The notes below the pieces were generated by a model. It did no database searches, was not told the origin of the DNA, and was given only the letters and a program-made list of their open reading frames with translations. Shown one piece after another: positions 37,254-48,932 of a DNA stretch of 64,000 nt; the stretch's first letter is position 1; each line of letters opens with the position of its first letter. The position numbers and the translations under genes were made by a program. Origin of the DNA: Apodemus sylvaticus (Eukaryota; Chordata; Mammalia; Rodentia; Muridae); contig NC_067491.1 of NCBI RefSeq assembly GCF_947179515.1, positions 12,643,027 to 12,707,026 of the forward strand, read 5' to 3'.

Positions 37254-37351
37254 GCTGGCCTTCCTTCCATGATGTGATCAGTTCTGAGGCCATCGAGTTC
37301 ACAGATGATTTCTCCTACGGGATGCACAGGGTGGAAACAAGCTGTTCTCAG
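37254..37351 (+). CDS. Msrb3: Msrb3 internal coding exon (98 nt), MsrB core
   Basis: The exon completes a Gly codon and then encodes WPSFHDVISSEAIEFTDDFS followed by YGMHRVETSCSQ. This is the conserved central part of the SelR/MsrB fold. GWPSF contributes to the active-site wall, the His of YGMHRVE is a conserved active-site residue, and the Cys of SCSQ is the first of the second zinc-binding CXXC pair, whose partner Cys opens the next exon (family knowledge). The acceptor is CACCCCAG and the donor is CAG|GTGAGT, both strong. Length (2 + 32 codons) and phase agree with both neighbours. The residues match mammalian MSRB3 rather than MSRB1 or MSRB2, and ISSEAIEF is the rodent-like form as I remember it. 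No lesion is seen. Confidence 0.96.
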
Positions 37352-38440
37352 GTGAGTTGATGACTCCTGTATCCCCCAGCCGCCGGCTCGCTCTCTGCAT
37401 AGTAACTAAGGCCAGGAGGCTGTTCGCAAGAGGAACAGACAGGAACAGCAGGTTCTTTTTAATGGCTGAATGCTACCCTCATCTTCAGACTTTTAGCAAC
37501 ACTAATACAATATCAGTCATTGGCTTCAACAATACTAAAGGATCATTGATAGGGAGAATTTTTTTCATTTGATTTACTCTCATAAAGGTCCATGATTGGT
37601 CAAAGAATAACACCACAGACTCAAATAGTATATAAACACAGTGAGTGTTTTATTCTGCAGAAGTCCAGCATGCTGGGGTCTCCCCATACCAAGATAGAGA
37701 AACAACCAAGTGAGCTCAAAGGCCTGATTTAAAACACCTCAGGGGAACGCTGGGGTAGATGAGCTTTATCTTACTCTAACTTTATTTTACTTGTACTCTA
37801 TCCAGAACCATTATCAGTGAGTGAAGGCTGGAGCCTGGGATTTTTTTAAATTCATAATTGACTCAGTCTCCTTACCTGCCAATTTGAATTCTGTCATGGA
37901 ATCAGTCTTGCCTTCTCACTATAATGGTGAAGGAAGCATTGGGGGTGGGGGGCAGTGATTGAAGATTTCATTACATAGCCTTGTGTAGCCTGATATACTG
38001 ATGTCTCCCTCAAAGTTCTATTATCCAGTCCTTATTTGTAATGTCTTTAATGACTGTAACCCACCCACACAGTCTGTGAAGATGATCTTGGAAATGACTT
38101 TCCCTGGGTACAGATTGGAGGGAAGCAGTCTGAAGTGTAAGTTAGGCTAGTCAAAGAGGAGTGCAAGCTAAGGCGGGTCGTTCTGTGTTTCTGCTGGGGT
38201 ATATATTTGTGCTTATTTAACCAGGGATGCTCTAGTAGTCCTGCCCCGTTCTTCTGTAACCCAGCTGATGCTGCTGCCTGTATGAATGAAAGTCTTGTGG
38301 GAGGGTATTTGGGGGGAGACTTGAGAGTAGTTAATGTGTCCCGAGACTCTAACTCATTGCTGGCTCAGGAAGAGACGCAGCTGAAACTCCTGTACAGAGA
38401 AGGAGTCACGGCATACGCTACGGCAAAGAGTTCAGTTCTC

Positions 38441-38790
38441 TCTTAGGGCTTTACTGCTGTGAACAGGCACCAGGACCAATGCAAGTCTTATAAGGACAGC
38501 ATTTAATTGGGGCTGGTTTATAGGTTCAGAGGTTCAGTCCATTATCATCAAGGCAGGAGCATGGCAGCATCCAGGCAGGCATGGTGCAGGAGGAGCTGAG
38601 AGTTCTACATCTTCATGTGAAGGCTGCTAGGGAAGACTGGCTTCCAGGCAGTTGGGATGAGGGTCTTAAAGCCCACACCCACAGTGACACATCCACTCCA
38701 ACAAGGCCACACCCACCCCAACAAGGCCACACCCTCTAATAGTGCCACTGCCTGGGCCGAGCATATACAAACCATATACAAACCGTCGCA
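38441..38790 (+). mobile_element. Rodent interspersed repeat (RMER-like; family name uncertain)
   Basis: Recognisable mouse repeat: TTTACTGCTGTGAACAGGCA, AGCATTTAATTGGGGCTGG, GAGCTGAGAGTTCTACATCT, CCAACAAGGCCACACCC (repeated), TAATAGTGCCACTGCCTGGG. Same family as 49165-49765 and, reversed, 62346-62706. Confidence 0.75.
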
Positions 38791-39404
38791 AGTTCCTATC
38801 TGCCCCAAACAAGTGAAGGACAGACTCAGAGTTCTGTGTTACTGACATTTACTCTGGTACCCAAGACTGTGTTGTTGGAAGATGTTTTTGCACAGATCGA
38901 GTAAAGGGAGGCACCGTTGGGCCACTGCAGGAGCAGAGTGGCCACCATGGGGACTTCCCTCAGGACTCAGGTGCTGCCTTTTGTCCTGTTGTTTGTCCAG
39001 TCTTCAGCAGGTCCAAGACTCTTAGAGAAGATGGTGCCGCTTTTATGGACAAGAGGCGCTTGTTTGACCTGACCATCCAATGAGTTTGTGTGTTGTTTTC
39101 TTTTCATTACCAAATTTGTTCTTTGACAGTTTCACACATGCAGATGATGTGCTCTGAGAATTTCTGTTCTCAACTAAAACATCGGGTTAGCAAGCATAGC
39201 ATCTTCCCTGTACAAAGACCTCCTTTTCCCTTGAAAAGCATAATTCTTTATTAATTTAACCATGTTTTCAGTGGGCTCTCCTCTGAAAAATTAGTCTGAT
39301 CATGATGGTGGAACTCTTACCACTGGGTTTGATCTCCAGAGACTAATTTCATTGTCCTGGGAAACATCTGTACAGCAGCATTTTCTGGTGCTTTCCTGGT
39401 TAGT

Positions 39405-39545
39405 GGCCATGAGAAGCTTATTTTCATTTTACAGATGGGGAAACTGAGCCCCAGAGAAGGCAGTTGAGTTTGAGTAAAGTTGTATAATGCCAACAGCAGA
39501 GCTCAGACTAGCATCTAGGTAATCTGATCCCAGAACTCGCTTTTG
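39405..39545 (+). mobile_element. MIR SINE core
   Basis: TTTTACAGATGGGGAAACTG followed by AGCCCCAGAGAAGGCAGTTG and AGCAGAGCTCAGACTAGCAT, the classic MIR core and 3' order. Confidence 0.8.
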
Positions 39546-39811
39546 GACAGGGGTATGTGTCGCGGGGAGGGGCACTATAAAGAGACGAATTGGAAAAGAT
39601 GCTTAAAAACTCCAGGATTCCCCCAGCCTCTGCTTTAATGTGATTCAGTTTTAATGAAATTGAATGATAATGTTATAACTGTCCCAGAATCAACTGAGAT
39701 GATCTACTCAATAATCTAAGAAGTTTGACGGAAGATATACTATAGGCAGGGTGGGACTCTGTGTTCTATAGTATAGATACATGGTGACCAGTAAGCCTCA
39801 CTTAAGGCTAA

Positions 39812-39862
<51 letters not shown>

Positions 39863-39875
39863 CACGCACGCGCGC
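39812..39875 (+). repeat. (TC)n(TG)n compound microsatellite with CACGCGCGC
   Basis: TCTC run, TG run, then GCACGCACGCGCGCGC, an alternating purine-pyrimidine end. Confidence 0.95.
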
Positions 39876-41198
39876 GCATGTGCTTCTGCATATGTCCCCC
39901 CTTTCTCAAATGCACACACACCACAACTTGTGTGTGGAGGTCAGAAAACAACATGCAGAAGTAATTTCTCTCCTTCCACTGTGTGAATTCCAGGGAATTC
40001 TGTTAAGCACCTATTTTCCTTTTGCACATAACCTGTCCTTAATCCTAAATTCTCTAAACAAATTCTAAAGGCACTGGAAAGCTGAAAGGAGAGGCCTTCC
40101 CCGAGTTCCCAATTTCTGATCAGTTTGTGTCTAGTTCCTGTAACTCAGGGTTGGAATAAACTTCCCACCCTCCTCCAGGCAGAGATGACATCAGCAAGAG
40201 TTCAGGGAATTTATTTATTTATTTTTTTGCAAAGGTGTCCTGAGGAGATCAAAGAGATTATGCCAAAACAGAATAATTCTCACGGAAGGCATCCAGTGCT
40301 TGGCCCTGTGGAGAAGGCTTGTTGTGTCTGTTGTTCTGAAGAGGGGCAGGGACATGTTTCTCCCAAGTTTTGTTTCTATCTCCTCCAGTGGCCTTACCAG
40401 ACTGACTCTGCATTCAACAGGCTTGTCTCTCAGTTGAGGGAACTTCTGAACTTCTCTTCTGGCATCAGAGTCCTTCTCTGTCCCGTCTTCCCAGCCCACC
40501 AGCTAGTAAACAGCACTCTGTCAGGAGCTTAAAAGTCAGCCAAAGGGGTAAAAGGGTAGAGTGCTTAGTAGTCCAGCAAAGTCAGTCTCTCCTGGAAATG
40601 CTGGGGACTCTTTTTTCAGATCAGAATTGCATATCTAGAGTGACCAAGAGACTAAGAAATCACCTAGCTTTCTTTAATAATCTTGAAGGTACCCATCGAA
40701 TTCAAGTTCACTCAGGTTGTGCTGTCTTTGTCACTGCTAGGGCCATTACCATACCCTTTACATTTGTTTTAAACTAGTATTAATTTATCTCATTAACGAA
40801 ATTCACAGAAAGGCGAATATCCACAAACACAAAGAATGCTTCCCAGGCTAAGCAATTTCTTGTGAACCTCTAAGGCTTTAGTCATCTTCCGTAGATGACA
40901 ACTCCTATAATCGCTGACAATTGAAGAAGCCCACACGTCACTTGGTCTTTCTGTAAAATCATAACCCAAACCTGGTGAGTTCACAACCATTTCCTTGACA
41001 AAAGATTAATATCGCAAGCACAACGAAGCAGGCCACCGGCGTCCTCAGGAAGCATGAGAGGAAACAGTACGAATGGCAAAGTAAATCGCTTTTCTTCTGC
41101 CAACTCTTTTCCCTTTCTTTCTCGAGGCCAAGTGTAAAGGCCCAGCTTTGAAAGGCCTTCATTTTGCAGATCAAACACTTAAGAGAGAAGCTGACAGT

Positions 41199-41227
41199 AT
41201 AAAAAAAAAAAAAAAAAAAAAAAAAAA
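41199..41227 (+). repeat. Poly(A) run of about 28
   Basis: Homopolymer A with no recognisable SINE or retrocopy body on either side. Confidence 0.95.
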
Positions 41228-42021
41228 GACCAAGCATCCTATGAGAAAGCCCTGAAGGACAGTGGGAAATACCTCAGTGCAGAGCTTTGCATCTGTGGAG
41301 AGTGCACCGTTCGTGTTTCCCAAGTGGTGCTGTGCTGGGGCGTGGCTGGGAATTGCAATCAGAGTTAAATTTGATTCTTGGTCCCTTCCCTAGGATGCCT
41401 GTGTCAGCTTCCCTCCCTGAGCCTTGTAGAGTGAGAATCACTGTTTCCTTGTGAACCGTTTTCACCCACACCTTTGGAATGACAACTAGAATACTCAGGT
41501 GCAGTGTTTCTCTGTAAAATAAAGAACCGCCTAAGCGCCTGAAGGAACAGGGAGAGTCTATCCCTGGGTGAAATCACTAACAGCAGGCTTCAGCGATTTC
41601 TTCATCAGCCAACCAGTTTGTTTCAGTTACTACCAGGTGTGCTGAGTGATCCCAGCGCACTGCCAATTGGCTGGGGCCAGGGAGGCAGAGCCCGGGCGGC
41701 TAAGGAAACAATGTATCACTGACAGCGTCCATCCATCATCTGAGCCCCTGGCCCCGCAGAAGCGGGAGAGAATGGGTTCCACCTGCGCTCCCTTTGGATT
41801 TGTATATCCCCAAGCCCAGACCAGGATACCTGAGAGGAAGCTGACTTGTGCTGTGTGGTTAGTCTTCCCCGTGAGTGGCAGGCACCGACGTGGATGTGGC
41901 GGCAGCACCACACAGCCCATCAAAAGTGAACACCCTGTGACCTGGTGTGCTGTGAGCCTTTAAAGTCTGTTGTGATGGGCACCCTGAGGTCACCTCTAGC
42001 GCTTTCAGAGCAGTGTCCTAT

Positions 42022-42600
42022 TGAGAAGTCAGATCTTTTGGGTTCAGACTCTATCTTAAAGAATCTGATTTAAGGTTGAACTCAAGCTAACTAACAGGCA
42101 GGTACCTAGCACCAGGTTCCAAGCTACCCCCCCACCCCCAACAAGACCTGGGTCTAGCACCAGTTTCCAGGTTACCCCCAACAAAACATGCGTCTTGCAC
42201 AAATTTCCAGATTATTTCCCAAAAAATCTGCACATGCCCCTCCCCCCCTCCAGGTCACAAACCTGCCCTGAGCACTTCACTTCCTAACAACCACCAATCA
42301 GGAAAAATGTAGAAGTTAAGTTTATGGTTTGGCTCCTAGCACCAGCCAATATGTTAAAGGCCATAATGCCCCCCTCCCCCATCAGATGTGTACCAGGCTA
42401 GATGCCTCTCCCCCCCCCACACACACACACACACTTATCTCTATAAATGCTTGCCCGAAGCTAAGCTTAGGGCTACTGCCCCAGAGGCAGTGGTTTGGCC
42501 CAAGCCCGAACTTGAATAAAGAGACCCTAATGTGATCGACCGACTAGGAATCAGCTCCTTGGCCATCTTTTGGGGTTCACGAACGTCTCCTGGGCCAACA
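42022..42600 (+). mobile_element. Solo LTR of a class I endogenous retrovirus
   Basis: 579-bp element beginning TGAGAAGTC and ending GGGCCAACA (TG...CA). It is flanked by a 4-bp duplication CTAT at 42018-42021 and 42601-42604, the length typical of gammaretrovirus-like (class I) integration. Inside it lie a TATA-like CTATAAAT near 42442, AATAAAGAGACC (poly(A) signal of the R region) near 42515, and a U5-like end. No internal retroviral genes or primer-binding site follow, so this is a recombined solo LTR. It is old and C-rich, with a CA microsatellite at about 42418-42434. Repbase subfamily not determined. Confidence 0.82.
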
Positions 42601-43288
42601 CTATCCTAACCCATGTTGGCTTGCACGTGACTCTTGTTGTCCCCCTGTGTCTTCTTTTCTCCGTTCCTGTTGCGTGTACATTTTGAACTGAAATGTTCCT
42701 TCCTGTTTAATCAGAGGACCAGTCCCTAATTAGCAAATAAAAGGACATATTGAAAGTCAACTTAGGCCACCAGACTGAATCACTTTCACATAGCCACTGC
42801 AAAATGTTGGGGAGTTAAGAAGACCACCTAACTGCTAGCAAGCCTTAAATCTGCCGTACCCTACTGTTTCACTAGGGAGGCTCGTGCACTCAAGAGACAA
42901 TTAACGGATGGAAGCAATCTCGTTTGTTTTGCTCAGAAAGCTCTGTTCTCTCAGTAACTACTGACGTGCATGCTCACGCGCTCCACCTGGGCTTTCCTCT
43001 GCCAGCGTCCCTCGGATGCCGAGTGATCAAAGTGCCGGAGCTGCACGTGAGATTAGTAACTGTGCTCCAGTCACGGAATGCTAGGTCCTGTCAGCCTGCA
43101 CCTTACATGCACGCGTTGGCAGCAGTAATAGCTGTTTCCCTGTGTCACGGGGTGAGTGCGTATGGAGTCTTACGGTACATCTTAGCTGCAGATACCTGTT
43201 GGCCTCTATTGGTCATAGAAAGGAAAAGCAATCTGAGATTACCGAAACCTGCACAGACTGTGGTAAAATAATGCAAGTTTTGGTTGCT

Positions 43289-43308
43289 TTTTTTTTTTTT
43301 TTTTTTTT
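43289..43308 (+). repeat. Poly(T) run
   Basis: About 20 T in a row with no SINE body attached. Confidence 0.9.
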
Positions 43309-43864
43309 AAAGGCCTGCTTCATATTTTTTCCAGGCAATAGATCAAACCACTTTGGGTTCATTTTTTAGTTCTTTAATAAACTGACATGGTATGTTGGCA
43401 GCAAGACAAGGATGGACCTTTAACCCGGAAGTGTGGGGGGAGCTGAAGCCGCTACCAGTACTGTTTGTTAGAACCCAGAGAGCCTTTAGCACCGAGTTTA
43501 GCACCTGCAGAGGGAAAACGGAGACTCTGGTGTTTCCACTCTGAGGAGCATCTTACATCCTTTCTCTCTCTCTTCATCCCACTCCCTTCTTGGTCCCTTC
43601 TCAGTTTATACGTGCTCTGTCATCGGAGTAATGAGCAAATCGCCTATAAGCCATTTCTGTCCTGCTTTTATCTTAATCCTCACCCCTTCCTCTGCCACTC
43701 AACAACCACTGCCTTCACATGTGTCTCCGAAGCCACCACGGAGGCCCCTTTACACCTGATACTTCCCCTCCCCCACCCCATCCCTGTCTTCTCCCTTTCC
43801 CTCTCCTGGCTGATTTCTACTGACCACACCTTAGGAGTCACTGATTTTTTTATTATCAGTATCT

Positions 43865-43965
43865 CCCACTGACAGGTAAGCACTCAGAGGCCAGGGATTG
43901 GTACCTGAATCCCCAGAGGCGGGGACTGTGCCAGGCATGTAACAGGTAACTGTCAGTTAGGTGGA
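43865..43965. mobile_element. Old L2-like 3' fragment (tentative)
   Basis: ACTCAGAGGCCAGGGATTGG, AATCCCCAGAGGCGGGGAC and CTGTGCCAGGCATGTAACAG resemble the common mammalian L2-type tail (ccagcac... gtgcctggcacat). Weak. Confidence 0.3.
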
Positions 43966-44977
43966 AATGGGCGAAAATCATTTATTTAGTCCAGCCATTG
44001 GGTTCTCTGCTACACAATGAGTTCTGCGTTTCCAAAGCCTTTTGGGGGTGTTGCACAGTTGTCTCCATCTACCTACCTTGTCCCCGCTAAGATGCTAAGA
44101 AGTGGGAGGTGTGTGGCACCATTTGGAGCTATACGCAGCTTCAAACAGTTACTGCAAGCATGTATCCAGTAGCTGGCCATTGTGAAAATGCTGTGTCCAC
44201 ATCACATCTCCATTAGATGGACCGTAGTCAACCGGCCTACCTGCCTCAGTATTCCGAATAGTCATGAACTTCGGTTTATGTGAACTGCTTCCTCGTCCTC
44301 TGCCATACTTCGTTTGTAAAAAGAAAAGCCAGTGTGACAGCCCACCTATTGGAAGCTAGAAAACAAGCCGTGGTGTGGGCTGGAGGCTTCACATGTGCTG
44401 TATTTGCAGCTTTAGTGACCGTGACATAAATCTCCGGAGTCCCGCCGCTGCTTCGCTGGGTTCCGAGAGCATCCAGGGCCGATGTTAAGTTTTACCGCCC
44501 ATGAAAACAACCATCACCTCTGTCATGGCCAGTTAAAGAGTATCTTTTACAGTGGGACTTCTGCATATCTGAAACCCACCCATCCAGAGCCAGAAAGTCA
44601 TGCCAGGGCGGGAAGAGATTTCATTCTGCCCTGTTTCTTACAAGGGGGGAGGTCAAGGGTCAACTCAATTCATAAAATTACTGCAGTCAATTTCCAGCTG
44701 ACTGAGAAGGAGTTCACAGATCAAAACATACAGTGGCCCCTAAACGATTTCTGATACACACAATTCCAGTGGGTTTTTTTTTAATTCTTGGTGTGTGGTA
44801 CGAAAAGTCTGTGTGGAACTGTCTTTTCAGCTACTGTCAGGCAGATAGGAAATGGTCCGGGATGCTCTCCATAATTCCTACCCAGGCCAGTCACCCACTC
44901 CTAGTACTTCCTGTGCATCCCCCCTCAGAGCCCACTGTGTGCACGTGCGCGCCTTAAGCACCCTTTTTCTCTTATAG

Positions 44978-45154
44978 TGTGGCGCTCATCTCGGGCACAT
45001 TTTTGACGATGGACCCCGTCCGACTGGCAAAAGATACTGCATCAACTCAGCGTCCCTGTCCTTCACTCCTGCGGACAGCAGTGTGGCAGAAGGAGGCCGC
45101 AGCCCAGCAGCAGCAGCAGCAGCAGCAGGAGCAGCAGACAGAGCCGAGCTGTAG
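44978..45154 (+). CDS. Msrb3: Msrb3 terminal coding exon with catalytic Cys and RAEL C terminus
   Basis: The acceptor CTCTTATAG is followed directly by TGT, the second Cys of the zinc CXXC pair (CSQ|C). The exon encodes CGAHLGHIFDDGPRPTGKRY, then CINSASLSFTPADSS, then a linker VAEGGRSP, seven Ala codons, Gly, Ala-Ala and the end DRAEL, with TAG at 45152-45154. The Cys in RYCIN is the catalytic residue of the MsrB family. The C-terminal RAEL resembles a KDEL-type ER-retrieval signal; human MSRB3A ends in KAEL. All seven Ala codons are GCA, a short CAG-type microsatellite read in the Ala frame. As I remember the house-mouse protein (not checked), its linker before DRAEL is different and lacks such an Ala run, so the window may come from another murine species or the tract may vary. 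Confidence 0.96.
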   Translation, partial: CGAHLGHIFDDGPRPTGKRYCINSASLSFTPADSSVAEGGRSPAAAAAAAGAADRAEL

Positions 45155-45210
45155 GATCGAAGTGGCGGTGGAAACAAAGTGTTCTTAATGCACAGCTGAT
45201 TGAAAAACCA

Positions 45211-45229
45211 AAAAAAAAAAAAAAAAAAA
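45211..45229 (+). repeat. A-run within the Msrb3 3' UTR
   Basis: About 19 A about 55 bases after the stop codon, preceded by AAAAACC. It is not next to a poly(A) signal, so it is an internal A tract that could mis-prime oligo(dT). Confidence 0.9.
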
Positions 45230-48003
45230 GGGTTTATCTTAACAGAGCTATTTTTACAGAAGCTATAAGGGCAGTTTATGCTATTGAAAATGTTTTCTCT
45301 TTTTTTAATCTAGACGGCAGTTCTGCCCATCCACGTATCTTGCTGTTGACTGGGTCCAGAACTGTGTGTAGGTCTTGCAAAAGGAGCTTCTTCGTAAGCT
45401 TCTAATTAGCCTTAGCATCGTTTTCTTCCAACACATACCTTCCTTTAAGTCTTGTCCTTGTGGGTACCTCTCCTCCTCTTGATTAAGAGATGGAGGCCGT
45501 TTAGTGAAATCAGAGAGCTGGTGATCAGGGGCAGAGAGAAGAGTTGGGAAGGGCAGAGCATCTAGACATGTGGGCTTTACTATAAAGGGGGAGCGCTGCC
45601 TTAGACTGCTAGGCTGCATGGAAAGTCTGAGCTAAGGTTGTTTTTTCTCACTAGAAGGGTGTGAAGGTCTGAAGTCGTTCCTTATGTTACATTGTTGCCA
45701 GATGTGAGAGGGCTGGCCGAAGGTTGCTGCAGAGACGCAAAACATTCCCGCTGGGCAGGTCTTTATTTTATATTATTTTCCTTTGAAAACAGCAGAATGG
45801 AAGACAAGTGGAAGATGCCGGGCCCCGTTTTTGGCCCCAAAGTTCACAAAGAAAAAGGCTCTGCGTAAGCCTTTCTCTGCATGCCTCCTCATTCTGACCT
45901 CAATCTGCATGAACATTTTAGAAGATTTCCCCAGCGCAAAATAAAATATTAGGGACAACACACTTCATCAGTAGGAAAGAGAGAGATCTGAGAAGACCAA
46001 GTATGAGGTCTTGAGCACTAAATAATCCCACACTGTGCATAAAGGCTAACAGGATCTCACAGGTCACTACCTAAACCAGACTTTCTTCTAGCATCAAGAG
46101 GTTGGTGCAAGGATGTTGGGGATTAAGACAGAATAATCAGGCCCAAGGTCCACACTTCACTGTGTGTACAAAGGACAAGCCATTAAGCCCCGTTGTGCCT
46201 ATATTTTCGTGTACACAATAGGACTCATATCTTTATAAAATATGTCCACACTCTCAGGGCTACATTACTATATTGCTGTACAATTAATAAGATCAGTATT
46301 GTAAAATCACACCGATCCGGATGTAATTGCACAGAGCAGGCAAGTTTGCAATGGGAAGACTTTGCAGAGGTGGACTTTGTTGATGGTATGGAACTGGTCA
46401 GCCAGAAGCCAGACTTTTATCTTGTAGCAATATGGCAGGTTTTGCTTGCAGAAGCTCTGTGTGGTGGCTCGAGGTTTTCACAGGGCTGAACAAAGGGACA
46501 GTTAAAGGTGCTGTCCCACCAGGAAGCATTGTGATTTTGAACGCTAATCCCGAAATGTGGCTTTAAAAGACACTTGGGTTTCTAAATCTTCGATGAAGAC
46601 TGGCATCGCTCCTCGTAAGCAACGATGATGAGAACAGGCAGACATGTGGCAGATGCAGACTCAGCAGGAAGCAATAAAAACTGGGGAGAGCAAGCTGAGG
46701 CCGCCATATTCCGGCACCTTCTGGCCTTCTCAGGTACCTCCTGAAGGTCCCGACATCCTGCCAAGTCTTCAGCATCACCCCAATCTAGAGACGGCCATGC
46801 TTTTAACTTTGCACACACAGGAAAGTCACCTAAGCATTGGGGTTCCCCGACCCCCAGGGGTTTACCCCAAGCTCAGGACTACTCTGCACACCAAGGCTTC
46901 ATTCTCCTCTAGAAACACGGGGAGAGTTTAGGGAGAGGCTTCCAGACTGCCGTGAAGTCTTTGCATCACCGGAAAGGATCCCATGTAGGGGGGTTAAGGA
47001 CAGATGTGGGTCTCACACGACATTGTCACAGCTTGACATCTGTCCTTCAGAGATACACACAGCCCTTTCTTCTGCCCACTCCCATCTGTGTAGTGGCCTT
47101 TCCAGGGTCCCTTGGCTATAAGCCAGACGATTGGAGTAGACAAAGACAATAAATAAGGAGATTCTCCCTCTGCAGAGAGTCTAGGTTGATATTCTTCCTT
47201 CATTTTTATAATATAGCACTAAACACACGTTCACTCACACACACACACACCATAACAATAACAATAACGAAAATCTTGTTTCTTTTTAACTTTTACTGTT
47301 TTGTTTTTTTAACAAAAGCCAGCTTCTACCAGCACCAACTTTACACATATATATCCAGTGAAATAAAAAAGGAAAAAGAAAGAAAAATGAGTGTACACAG
47401 TTTAATTCCAGATTGCTTTTTTTGGGGCTTATGTGGTATCAAATTTCAGTATATTTCTGTCTTATGTTAAAGAACTAAATGTCAGTGAGCAGTAATGCCA
47501 GCTGTCAAGGACTAGATTTACCCTCCCAGGATATGGAGCGCAGTAAGCTGAGGAGATGAGGGGATCTGTGGGAGGTGCATGGTCTTCCTTGTCTGCACCC
47601 CAGTTCTGACTGCATCGTTGGGCCCTGCAGAGATGGGCTGGTGGGCAGGAAATATGTCCCTAAGAGTGCCCAGAACGGATAGGAAGGAAGCAGCAACAAC
47701 GAGCGTATTTCTGAGTATTTAAACTTTTCACTTCTTTTATATATTTGAAATCTTAATGCAAATGACGTAGCAATTGGAACAAAGTCTCTCCCTGTTGTTT
47801 AAAATGTCTTGCTTTCGATACGGAAGGAAAAAAAAAAAACAAACGATGAAAATTAGTAACATGTTTTGAAGATTGTGTATGATTCTTGACCTAGAAAGCT
47901 TTTTAATAACTTTTCTTCTGGTAGTTTAAAACTTTTGAAAAGTGACAAGAAACCTTCATTGAAGAAGCCTTTTTTCGATATTTGTTGTATACAGAAATTA
48001 GAT

Positions 48004-48009
48004 AATAAA
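48004..48009 (+). promoter_or_regulatory. Probable distal poly(A) signal of Msrb3 (AATAAA)
   Basis: Canonical AATAAA about 2.85 kb after the stop codon, followed within 20-40 bases by T- and TCT-rich sequence (TTTCTTTATA, then TCTCTCTTCT) suitable as a downstream element. Repeat-laden intergenic sequence begins soon after. Cleavage probably falls near 48020-48030. Confidence 0.6.
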
Positions 48010-48465
48010 GTTTCTTTATAAAAATGTCTCTCTTCTCTGGTTCCTAAAGACTGCTGTGCTCTCTAGTGTGGCTGCCCACCAGACCCAGCGTAGACAGACC
48101 TCCCCTACGGAGCTGGCCTGCCCTTAGTGTCCAAGGAGGCTTCTCCTTTGCTCTAGGCTTTGGAACAGGGAGATTCCATGTAAGGAAAGGCCTCTAGGAC
48201 TCCTCAAGGCCAGAGGACAGGAGGGCATGATCGCTTTTCCAGCCTTCACCTTACCACAGCAGAATCCTCAACAGTTCCTATGTGTGTTGTGCTAAAAGTA
48301 TGCCTTGGGAATTCCCACTGTGGTAACTGCAGGGGTGAGGCTGCAGGCCTCGTGACGTGGTTGGTGCCTAGGCTCTGCTTAAAAAGTCCAGTGTGAAACT
48401 TACACAAATGTCGAGGGTTGATCTCTAGAGAACGAGGTACAGAGGTCCCCATTGCTCATGGATTA

Positions 48466-48560
48466 CTTTTTTAAATAACATCATACTTTTTATTGGTGAT
48501 TTTATTTATTTATATTTCAGATATTATCACCCTTCCCGATTTCCCCTTATTTTTTTACCT
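48466..48560 (-). mobile_element. Short L1 3'-end fragment
   Basis: TTTTTATTGGTGATTTTATT, TATTTCAGATATTATCACCC and TTCCCGATTTCCCC match the antisense L1 3' UTR end, also seen at 54325. Strongly 5'-truncated. Confidence 0.65.
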
Positions 48561-48573
48561 TTAAAACTCATCT

Positions 48574-48722
48574 CTATAAATGGGGTACAGTTCTGCAATC
48601 CGAGAATTTGGAAGACTGAGCCAGGAGAATCACTGCAAGTTTAAGGCTAGCCTGGACTACCTAGTAAGTTCCAGTGTAGCCTAGACTACAGTTGAGACCC
48701 TGTCTCTGAAGTCCAAAAGAAA
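48574..48722 (+). mobile_element. Old B1/proto-B1-like SINE
   Basis: ACAGTTCTGCAATCCGAGAA, AAGGCTAGCCTGGACTACCT and GAGACCCTGTCTCTGAAG keep the 7SL-derived order but are highly diverged. Confidence 0.6.
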
Positions 48723-48932
48723 ACAAACCTCATCTACAGTTGGATCTTAGTGTGATACTATTTGTTGTTGAGCTGTTTGGGTTTTATTTGTTTTTTTTTT
48801 TTTTTTTTTTTGACCTATTTATTTGAGGGAGAAGCAGGGCTGTGGGGACTTGTTTTCCTGTTAGTTTTCTAAGTCACATTTCCTGGGATCCCAAGCAGTT
48901 TCATGCAGGGCCTTTCTATGAAACACACACAG

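Larger units (their letters stand above)
37352..44977 (+). other. Msrb3: Msrb3 last intron (7.6 kb)
   Basis: Bounded by GTGAGT and TTATAG. It contains a rodent interspersed repeat, a MIR-like fragment, a TC/TG microsatellite, a 28-nt poly(A) and a solo LTR (separate entries). At 37590-37830 a segment with an ATATAAA-like box and a TTTATTCTGC motif looks like an old LTR fragment, but I could not assign it. Nothing recognisable is seen in 40080-42020 or 42605-44970 apart from homopolymers and one old L2-like tail. Confidence 0.85.
45155..48025 (+). other. Msrb3: Msrb3 3' untranslated region
   Basis: The transcript should continue from the TAG with no visible splice site needed. The segment is largely free of SINEs, with an A-run at 45211-45229 and a CA microsatellite near 47223-47250. 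Candidate poly(A) signals are an AATAAA near 47148 and the one at 48004. The last 300 bases are AT-rich and read like a typical 3' UTR end. The 3' boundary is inferred from the hexamer, not from transcript data. Confidence 0.7.

Noticed and set aside
41199..41227. Poly(A) of 28 as the tail of a retrocopy
   Set aside because: No gene-derived or SINE sequence is recognisable upstream and no target duplication could be found by eye.
41646..41963. 105-codon open frame with overlapping frames on the other strand
   Set aside because: No recognisable domain or splice context, and it lies inside an Msrb3 intron in moderately GC-rich sequence where open frames occur by chance.
44979..45188. Alternative frame in the terminal exon with a poly-Gln run
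   Set aside because: The poly-Gln frame is the shadow of the GCA (Ala) repeat. The Msrb3 frame is fixed by the splice phase and the conserved GAHLGHIF and RYCIN motifs.
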